Assembly (NCBI GenBank): GCA_947626405.1
Contig: CANQSE010000160.1
Span: 1-5,133 of the forward strand
DNA: 5,133 nt
Origin: an uncultured Acetatifactor sp.
GTDB taxonomy: Bacteria > Bacillota > Clostridia > Lachnospirales > Lachnospiraceae
Direction of reading: 5' to 3'
Below the pieces are notes generated by a model, which worked only from the letters and a program-made list of their open reading frames with translations, searched no databases and had not been told where the DNA came from. The position numbers and the translations under genes were made by a program. Below, one piece after another: positions 1 to 3,951 of this stretch (position 1 is its first letter; each line of letters opens with the position of its first letter).

Positions 1-78
1 GACCGTGCGTGCACGTCGGCACCTGGCGAGGTACTATCGAGCCTGGTGTCCGTTACGTGCTAAGCCGAGCGGAAGCGC

Positions 79-192
79 GTCTGCCGGAAGAACATCGGCA
101 GTACCGGGCGTGACTTGCCATGAATGGGCCGAACTGTTACCAAGCCCCTCTGCCGTATACAGCCCGGTAATGTCGAAGTTCTTCCGGCAGAC
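79..192. repeat. 31-bp inverted repeat (large stem-loop) joining the two repeat copies
   Basis: The arm at 79-109 is the reverse complement of 162-192 at 28 of 31 positions. The mismatches are at 94, 98 and 101, and 98 would be a G-U pair in RNA if the plus strand is transcribed. The arms begin GTCTGCCGGAAG and end CTTCCGGCAGAC. They enclose a 52-nt loop (110-161). The second copy keeps the left arm (268-298) almost intact, but its right arm is degraded to short matches such as 337-341 and 348-351. The strand of transcription, if any, is unknown. Confidence 0.85.
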
Positions 193-279
193 CGTGCGTG
201 CACGTCGGCACCTGGCGAGGTACTATCGAGCCTGGTGTCCGTTACGTGCTAAGCCGAGCGGAAGCGTGTCTGCCGGAAG
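181..279. repeat. Second stem-loop of the repeat: 12-bp outer stem and branched inner stem
   Basis: CTTCCGGCAGAC (181-192) is the perfect reverse complement of GTCTGCCGGAAG (268-279). Inside is a long stem between 200-216 and 230-249. Its helices are GCACGT/ACGTGC (200-205 with 244-249), CGG/CCG (206-208 with 239-241), CACC/GGTG (209-212 with 234-237) and GGC/GCC (214-216 with 230-232). It has one T-T mismatch (213/233), small bulges at 238 and 242-243, and a 13-nt loop (217-229). The same inner stem occurs at 11-60 in the first copy. The base at 192 belongs to both this stem and the 79-192 stem, so the two compete for the 181-192 arm. Confidence 0.75.
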
Positions 280-315
280 GACATCGGCAGTGCCGGGCGT
301 GACTTGCCCGTGAAA

Positions 316-339
316 GGCTTAACCGCTACAAGTGGAGCC
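316..339. other. Small hairpin at the degenerate end of the repeat array
   Basis: GGCT (316-319) pairs with AGCC (336-339), and CCGCT (323-327) with AGTGG (331-335, one G-U pair). There is a 3-nt bulge (TAA) and a 3-nt loop (ACA). It lies in the diverged part of the second repeat copy, about 20 nt upstream of the scpA -35 box. There is no T-run after it on the plus strand, so it is not a typical terminator for upstream transcription. Confidence 0.45.
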
Positions 340-357
340 CGAAACGGATGTTCATGC

Positions 358-386
358 TTGAAAAAATGACAAAAAAACTGTAAAAT
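358..386 (+). promoter_or_regulatory. Sigma-A type promoter of the scpA-scpB operon
   Basis: TTGAAA (358-363, 5/6 to consensus) and TAAAAT (381-386, 5/6 to consensus) are separated by exactly 17 bp of A-rich sequence. Transcription would begin near 392-394, giving a leader of about 70 nt before the chosen scpA start. The promoter begins only a few bases after the structured repeat. This is a consensus match, not an experimental start. Confidence 0.75.
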
Positions 387-397
387 ATGTGACAGTC

Positions 398-444
398 CGG
401 CCGTATGGCCGAAACAATGTTAAAAGACGGTCCCGGTACGGGAC
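398..444 (+). promoter_or_regulatory. Two small hairpins in the scpA leader
   Basis: CGGCC (398-402) pairs with GGCCG (407-411) around a GTAT loop, close to the predicted 5' end of the transcript. GTCCCG (430-435) pairs with CGGGAC (439-444) around a GTA loop, ending 7 nt before the Shine-Dalgarno site. They could stabilise the mRNA or tune translation. There is no sign of a known riboswitch, and no T-run for attenuation. Confidence 0.4.
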
Positions 445-451
445 GCGACAA

Positions 452-458
452 AGAGGAG
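452..458 (+). promoter_or_regulatory. Ribosome binding site of scpA
   Basis: AGAGGAG lies just before ATG 462. It favours 462 over the in-frame upstream ATG at 405, which has no comparable site and sits inside the first leader hairpin. Confidence 0.7.
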
Positions 459-461
459 ATT

Positions 462-1208
462 ATGGCGATACCTGTCAAACTGGATGTTTTTGAAGGCCCG
501 CTGGACCTTCTGCTTCATTTGATTGATAAGAATAAAGTGGATATATACGATATCCCTATTGTGGAGATCACCGCTCAGTACCTTGACTACATAAAAAAAC
601 TTGAAACCGACGATATGAACGTAAAGAGCGAGTTTTTGGTGATGGCGGCGACTCTCATAGACATAAAATGCAGGATGCTCCTTCCTAAGGACGTGAATGA
701 GGAGGGGGAGGAGGAAGACCCGAGGGCGGAGCTCGTCCAGAAGCTGTTAGAGTACAAGATGTACAAATTCATGTCAATGGAGCTTAAGGATCGTCAGCTT
801 GACGCTGCAAGGAACCTTTACAGAGAGCAGAATCTCCCTGAGGAGGTGGCGGCATACAGGCCCCCTGTAAACTATGAGGAACTTATCGGCGACATTACGC
901 TTAACAAGCTCCACGATATATTCAAGTCCGTGATAAAAAAGCAGGCGGACAAGATTGACCCTGTAAGGAGCCAGTACGGCAATATCGAAAAAGACGAGAT
1001 CGACATGGACGCAAAGACACTTTACGTGGAGGCGTACGCAAGGGAGCACAGGCAGTTCAGCTTCCGGAAGCTGTTGGAAAAGCAGTCGAGCAGGATGGAG
1101 ATTATCGTTACGTTCCTGATTATTCTGGAGCTGATGAAGGTGGGGAAAATCCTCATAAGCCAGGATAATCTTTTTGACGATATTATAATAACCTCAAATG
1201 TGGCATGA
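462..1208 (+). CDS. scpA: Segregation and condensation protein A (ScpA, kleisin subunit of SMC condensin)
   Basis: ScpA is the kleisin that closes the SMC ring and binds ScpB; the complex acts on the nucleoid in chromosome compaction and segregation. The 248-residue product has the usual family length. The N-terminal hallmark FEGPLDLLLHLI is at residues 10-21, followed by DIYDIPIVEIT (27-37) and the helix EFLVMAATLIDIKCRMLLP (57-75), the conserved N-terminal region that in known kleisins contacts the SMC neck. An acidic linker (EEGEEEDPRAE, about 80-90) follows. The C-terminal stretch from about residue 212 (EIIVTFLIILELMKVGKI) is the winged-helix part that binds the SMC head. Start 462 is chosen for its ribosome binding site and because the protein then begins MAIPVKLDVFEGPLDLL, as family members do; ATG 405 would add 19 unconvincing residues. 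It heads an operon with scpB, 41 nt downstream. Identification is firm. Confidence 0.97.
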   Translation: MAIPVKLDVFEGPLDLLLHLIDKNKVDIYDIPIVEITAQYLDYIKKLETDDMNVKSEFLVMAATLIDIKCRMLLPKDVNEEGEEEDPRAELVQKLLEYKMYKFMSMELKDRQLDAARNLYREQNLPEEVAAYRPPVNYEELIGDITLNKLHDIFKSVIKKQADKIDPVRSQYGNIEKDEIDMDAKTLYVEAYAREHRQFSFRKLLEKQSSRMEIIVTFLIILELMKVGKILISQDNLFDDIIITSNVA

Positions 1209-1237
1209 GCAGCATGCCGCGCGTTTATATGTACAAA

Positions 1238-1243
1238 AAGGAG
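1238..1243 (+). promoter_or_regulatory. Ribosome binding site of scpB
   Basis: AAGGAG lies 6 nt before ATG 1250. It decides against the in-frame ATG at 1205, which overlaps the scpA stop as ATGA but has no Shine-Dalgarno site of its own. Confidence 0.75.
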
Positions 1244-1249
1244 ACAAAT

Positions 1250-1819
1250 ATGGACAGGACAAGGGCGGAGGCCGTCATAGAGGCTGTACTGTTCACCATG
1301 GGCGAATCGGTGGAAATATCAAAGCTTGCCGACGTGATAGACGAGGACGTAAAGACAACAAACGATATTCTTGACGGGATGGAAAAGCGGTATCTTAAAG
1401 AGGATCGAGGAATTGCGCTCACCAGACTTGACAAGTCGGTTCAGCTTTGCACAAAATCGGAAATGTATGAATATCTTATAAAGATTGCCAAAATGCCGGG
1501 GAAGATGACATTAACCGATACGGTTCTGGAAACTCTGGCCATTATCGCATACAAGCAGCCGGTCACCAGGGCTGAGGTGGAGCGTGTCAGGGGCGTAAGC
1601 TGCGACCACGCCATAAACAAGCTGCTCGATTACGATCTGATCACGGAGCTTGGAAGGCTTGACGCCCCGGGGAGACCTCTGCTTTTTGGGACAACGGAAC
1701 AGTTCCTTAGAAGCTTCGGGGTTGTGAGCCTTGACGAACTGCCAAAGCTGAGTCCCGTCCAGATGGAGGAATTTAAGCAGCAGGCGGAGGCGGAGGTCCA
1801 GCTTCAGCTTGACGTGTGA
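1250..1819 (+). CDS. scpB: Segregation and condensation protein B (ScpB)
   Basis: ScpB dimerises and binds the central part of ScpA, forming the SMC-ScpA-ScpB condensin needed for chromosome organisation. The 189-residue product is of normal length. It has two winged-helix regions. The first opens with AEAVIEAVLFTMGESVEISKLADVI near the N terminus. The second carries the family signatures ETLAIIAYKQPVTRAEVE (94-111), RGVSCDHAINKLLDYDLI, and GRLDAPGRPLLFGTT (135-149), ending in FLRSFGVVSLDELPKL. The tail is Q/E-rich (QMEEFKQQAEAEVQLQLDV). An in-frame ATG at 1205 would couple the gene to the scpA stop, but the Shine-Dalgarno site points to 1250. It is almost certainly co-transcribed with scpA. 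No clear terminator follows. Identification is firm. Confidence 0.97.
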   Translation: MDRTRAEAVIEAVLFTMGESVEISKLADVIDEDVKTTNDILDGMEKRYLKEDRGIALTRLDKSVQLCTKSEMYEYLIKIAKMPGKMTLTDTVLETLAIIAYKQPVTRAEVERVRGVSCDHAINKLLDYDLITELGRLDAPGRPLLFGTTEQFLRSFGVVSLDELPKLSPVQMEEFKQQAEAEVQLQLDV

Positions 1820-1883
1820 GCTTTTACAGGGCACAGTGCCAAAAGACGGCGCTTAAAAAACATAAAGGAAACGATCCGCCTCA

Positions 1884-1889
1884 TATACT
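1884..1889 (+). promoter_or_regulatory. Possible -10 box upstream of the carboxypeptidase gene
   Basis: TATACT matches the -10 consensus at 5 of 6 positions and lies 30 nt before ATG 1920. The expected -35 position (about 1861-1866, CATAAA) is a poor match, so any promoter here is weak or needs an activator. The 1820-1919 gap also holds a weak interrupted inverted repeat (CTTTT 1821-1825 with AAAAG 1841-1845, GGCAC/GTGCC inside) without a T-run. The gene may therefore partly be read from the scpA promoter. Confidence 0.35.
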
Positions 1890-1906
1890 GTTATTAAATC
1901 CAGGAA

Positions 1907-1918
1907 CCGAGGTTTCGG
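1907..1918 (+). promoter_or_regulatory. Weak ribosome binding site (GAGG) inside a tiny hairpin, carboxypeptidase gene
   Basis: GAGG at 1909-1912 lies 7 nt before ATG 1920, the best candidate for this start. CCGA (1907-1910) can pair with TCGG (1915-1918), which would partly hide the site. The signal is modest beside those of the other genes in the window. Confidence 0.4.
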
Positions 1919-1919
1919 C

Positions 1920-3530
1920 ATGAGGATGAAAAAACGGATAGGAGGCATTTTTTTTGCCGTTTTTCTGGCGGGATATGCGATTGCAGCATTGGCGGATCCG
2001 CCCGGCGGGCGTATGCTTTACGCCGAAGCGGCAGGTGGAGGCATGCTCCGCACGGAAGCGGCAGGAGGCATGCTCTGCTCAGAAGCGGCAGGAGGCATGT
2101 TTCGCTCAGAAGCGGCAGGTGGAGGCATGCTCTGCTCAGAATCGGCAGATGGAGCCATGCTCCGCACGGAAGCGGGCACGGATCCGGCGCAGGAGCTTCC
2201 GGAGCTGTCGCTGTATGCGTCCGCCGCGGTGCTTATGGACGCGGGATCGGGGCGGGTGCTCTACGGAAAGAACGCGTATACTCCGATGGCAATGGCGAGC
2301 ACTACAAAGATTATGACCTGTATTCTGGTGCTTGAGCATGCATCGCCGGACGAGACGCTGACAGTGTCTTCTTACGCGGCAGGCATGCCGCAGGTAAAGC
2401 TGTACATAAAAAAGGGAGAGGAATATACGGTCAGGGATCTTCTGTATTCCATGATGCTCGAATCGCACAACGATTCCGCCGTCGCGCTTGCCGAGCATGT
2501 AGGTCATAAGCTTTTGGGGGACGGACTTAAGGACAGACCCGTGAGCGAATATACGGCCGGTGAGAGCAGGGAGGCTGTGGCGGCGTTTGCCCGGCTTATG
2601 AATGAAAAAGCCGCGCTGCTTGGATGTGAAAACACATGGTTTATCACTCCCAACGGTCTTGACGCAGAGGAAAATGTCGTGCTTGCGGACGGGAGCGCGG
2701 TCTCAAGGCAGCACTGTACCACTGCGGCGGAGCTTGCAAGGATAATGGCATACTGTATCGGAGAATCCGAAAAAAGCGGCGATTTTCTGGAGATTACACG
2801 TACTCCCTCGTACAGCTTTTACGCTAACGGGCGAAGCTTTTCATGCGTGAACCACAATGCGTTCCTGAATATGATGGACGGTGCGCTGAGCGGGAAAACG
2901 GGATTTACAAACAAGGCCGGATACTGCTATGTGGGAGCGCTTGAAAACGATGGGAGGACCTTTGTGGTGGCGCTCCTTGCCTGCGGGTGGCCCAGCCATA
3001 AGACCTACAAGTGGAGCGACACGCGAAAGCTTATGGAATACGGAATTGAAAATTATTTTTATCGAAGCTTCAGGGATGAAGACGTGGCATTTGACGCGTC
3101 GAAGCTAAAGCCTGTTCCTGTGTCGGATGGACAGACCGCGTCTTTGGGGGATACTGCATATGCCGTGTTGAGGCTTGCGGAGCCTTACGGCAAACAGCAG
3201 GGCGGCGAGGGGATTCTTATGCGCAGGGACGAAAGGATCGAGGTCGTCTGCGATGTGGCCGACAGCCTGACAGCCCCTGTCGAAAAAGGCGCCAGGGTGG
3301 GTACTGTGGAGTACAGGGTGGACGGAAAGGTTTACCGCATGGAGGAGATTGTAACAGCCGGGAGCGTGGAACGTATAGATTTATGGTGGTGCGCCCGTAA
3401 GATCCTGGAAAGATACCTGATTTCGGGGGAAAACCGAAAAACAGGACATCAGCCTGTGGCTGTGTCCTGTTTTTCCGGTTCAGAAGGTGTATTCCCTGGA
3501 CTTATAGCTGTAGGTCTGGAGCCTGCTTGA
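1920..3530 (+). CDS. Secreted D-alanyl-D-alanine carboxypeptidase (peptidase S11, DacF-like PBP) with N-terminal repeat tract
   Basis: This low-molecular-mass penicillin-binding protein removes the terminal D-alanine from peptidoglycan stem peptides outside the membrane. Residues 1-25 form a signal peptide (KKR, hydrophobic core, ALA-D cleavage site). Residues 31-86 are six 8-10 residue repeats of the type GMLxxEAAG. The catalytic domain follows from about 97, with SxxK at S127-TT-K130, SxN at S182-H-N184 and KTG at 326-328. A C-terminal domain of PBP5_C type follows (about 375-485), then WWCARKILERYL, which fits the amphipathic membrane-anchor helix of the family. At 536 residues it is longer than typical DacF/DacB proteins (roughly 380-430) because of the repeats, a small insertion around 197-217 and a tail of about 31 residues encoded through and beyond the terminator hairpin. 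All three active-site motifs are intact, so it is probably functional. The subtype (dacF or dacB) is not assigned. Confidence 0.93.
   Translation: MRMKKRIGGIFFAVFLAGYAIAALADPPGGRMLYAEAAGGGMLRTEAAGGMLCSEAAGGMFRSEAAGGGMLCSESADGAMLRTEAGTDPAQELPELSLYASAAVLMDAGSGRVLYGKNAYTPMAMASTTKIMTCILVLEHASPDETLTVSSYAAGMPQVKLYIKKGEEYTVRDLLYSMMLESHNDSAVALAEHVGHKLLGDGLKDRPVSEYTAGESREAVAAFARLMNEKAALLGCENTWFITPNGLDAEENVVLADGSAVSRQHCTTAAELARIMAYCIGESEKSGDFLEITRTPSYSFYANGRSFSCVNHNAFLNMMDGALSGKTGFTNKAGYCYVGALENDGRTFVVALLACGWPSHKTYKWSDTRKLMEYGIENYFYRSFRDEDVAFDASKLKPVPVSDGQTASLGDTAYAVLRLAEPYGKQQGGEGILMRRDERIEVVCDVADSLTAPVEKGARVGTVEYRVDGKVYRMEEIVTAGSVERIDLWWCARKILERYLISGENRKTGHQPVAVSCFSGSEGVFPGLIAVGLEPA
2010..2177 (+). 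repeat. In-frame minisatellite of six 24-30 bp units in the carboxypeptidase gene
   Basis: The units are 2010-2039, 2040-2066, 2067-2093, 2094-2123, 2124-2153 and 2154-2177. Each encodes a variant of GMLxxEAAG(G). ATG and GAA are kept in every unit, and GGC ATG CTC, GAA GCG and GCA in most, while the xx position alternates YA, RT, CS, RS, CS, RT. All unit lengths are multiples of three, so gain or loss of a unit would keep the frame. An 8-bp palindrome CGGATCCG flanks the tract at 1993-2000 and 2179-2186 (encoding Asp-Pro each time). The tract sits between the signal peptide and the catalytic domain. Confidence 0.9.
3432..3480. terminator. Bidirectional intrinsic terminator hairpin between convergent genes
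   Basis: A perfect 12-bp stem pairs 3437-3448 (AAAAACAGGACA) with 3463-3474 (TGTCCTGTTTTT). It is topped by CAGCC/GGCTG (3450-3454 with 3458-3462) around a TGT loop, and extended below by AACCG/CGGTT (3432-3436 with 3476-3480). The A-run on one side and the T-run on the other allow termination in both directions. It lies inside the annotated 3' end of the carboxypeptidase frame and directly touches the stop codon of the minus-strand gene at 3480. Confidence 0.85.
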
Positions 3531-3851
3531 CGCGTTGTACGTCACTACGTAGCACTCGGCCGGACAGGCGTTTTCGACCGCGCTGTCCAGAAAATGACGG
3601 AACTCCGAAGCGCCGGAATCCGGACGCCTTTGCCCCGATTTTCCGTTTTCGCGCTTTAGCTTTGATGTCTTTGCAACCATCTGGACCGGATACACCATGA
3701 AACTGCTCTGAAATCCGTTTTCTGCGTTAATCCCTCCCTGGATATATATTTCAATAGTGTCCGTAATGGTTCTCTTAATTAAAATATCGGCAGAATACTG
3801 AAAAAAATTAGCAAAAAATGAAATTCGTTCTTTGCGAATGGCTTTTTTCAT
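3480..3851 (-). CDS. Small protein of unknown function, convergent with the carboxypeptidase gene
   Basis: I do not recognise this protein (up to 123 residues). Three things argue that it is a real gene: its stop codon adjoins a bidirectional terminator, it is alone in its strand and gap, and its second half uses GC-ending codons like the neighbouring genes. That half contains FMVYPVQMVAKTSKLKRENG, a basic stretch with KSGQRRP, and a tail ending in CYVVTYNASSRLQTYSYKSREYTF. No signal peptide or clear membrane helix is visible. The first 40 or so codons are AT-rich, there is no Shine-Dalgarno site before ATG 3851, and this end overlaps a plus-strand promoter. The true start may therefore be internal, for example Met52 (3698) or Met58 (3680). 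A GGGAGGG motif on the minus strand (3732-3738) has no start codon at proper spacing. Confidence 0.55.
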   Translation of the reverse strand: MKKAIRKERISFFANFFQYSADILIKRTITDTIEIYIQGGINAENGFQSSFMVYPVQMVAKTSKLKRENGKSGQRRPDSGASEFRHFLDSAVENACPAECYVVTYNASSRLQTYSYKSREYTF

Positions 3852-3859
3852 GGTATACT
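3832..3859 (+). promoter_or_regulatory. Extended -10 promoter of the carboxyltransferase gene
   Basis: TATACT (3854-3859, 5/6) is preceded by TGG (3851-3853), an extended -10 element. TTGCGA (3832-3837, 4/6) lies 16 bp upstream as the -35 box. The region around it is strikingly AT-rich. Transcription would begin near 3866, giving a leader of about 85 nt. The promoter overlaps the first codons of the longest version of the minus-strand gene. Confidence 0.7.
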
Positions 3860-3877
3860 GTTAACGATATAAATCAT

Positions 3878-3942
3878 GGAGGTGCCGGCGTAAGTGTCAG
3901 AACCTCTGTGTTTATCTGTCTTTATTTCATAATAAACGGAGG
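3878..3942 (+). promoter_or_regulatory. Leader of the carboxyltransferase gene with ribosome binding site
   Basis: GGAGG (3938-3942) lies 9 nt before ATG 3952 and sets that start. Just before it, TTTATT (3921-3926) can pair with AATAAA (3931-3936) around a TCAT loop. Further up, GAGGT (3879-3883) can pair with ACCTC (3902-3906). Both stems are short, and I recognise no riboswitch class. An ATG at 3876 opens a five-codon frame (MEVPA) that has no Shine-Dalgarno site and is probably accidental. Confidence 0.5.
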
Positions 3943-3951
3943 ACTGAAAGC

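Larger units (their letters stand above)
1..353. repeat. Two copies of a 189-bp-period structured repeat, first copy cut by window edge
   Basis: Positions 1-119 and 190-308 are direct repeats that differ at only three sites (78/267 C-T, 91/280 A-G, 103/292 A-G). The start-to-start period is 189 bp. Past 120/309 the copies remain alignable but diverge: both continue with TGAA, a GGC-rich stretch, CAAG and later AGCCCG (161-166 and 336-341). The second copy therefore probably runs to about 353, just short of the scpA promoter. The stretch is GC-rich and dense in inverted repeats. I do not recognise the family. It could be a structured RNA, an intergenic palindromic element, or the remains of a mobile element. 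A frame is open across both copies, but I see no Shine-Dalgarno site or recognisable protein in it. The repeat is certain; its function is unknown. Confidence 0.9.

Noticed and set aside
5..313. Open frame of 102 codons across the repeat, starting GTG, with a duplicated peptide (RARRHLARYYRAWCPLRAKPS...)
   Set aside because: The frame stays open mainly because the repeat period, 189 bp, is a multiple of three. There is no Shine-Dalgarno site or recognisable domain, and the sequence is better explained by stem-loops.
1..353. CRISPR array
   Set aside because: The repeated unit is about 119 bp or more with only two copies, not many short repeats with unique spacers, and no cas gene is present.
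405..461. Upstream in-frame start of scpA at 405
   Set aside because: There is no ribosome binding site, it lies in a leader hairpin close to the predicted transcription start, and the added 19 residues are not family-like.
1205..1249. scpB start at 1205 overlapping the scpA stop (ATGA)
   Set aside because: Such overlaps can couple translation, but there is no Shine-Dalgarno site for it, whereas AAGGAG precedes ATG 1250 at ideal spacing.
1821..1845. Possible terminator after scpB
   Set aside because: The inverted repeat is short, interrupted by a 4-nt bulge and not followed by a T-run.
1954..2316. Second plus-strand frame over the minisatellite (EACSAQKRQ-type repeats)
   Set aside because: It is a shadow of the same DNA repeat in another frame; the overlapping frame carries the signal peptide and all S11 catalytic motifs.
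2136..2507. Minus-strand frame opposite the carboxypeptidase catalytic domain
   Set aside because: It is antisense to a well-supported domain, with no ribosome binding site or recognisable motifs; high GC at codon third positions keeps such frames open.
3876..3893. Five-codon leader peptide (MEVPA) upstream of the carboxyltransferase gene
   Set aside because: It has no Shine-Dalgarno site, no regulatory codon run and no attenuator structure around it.
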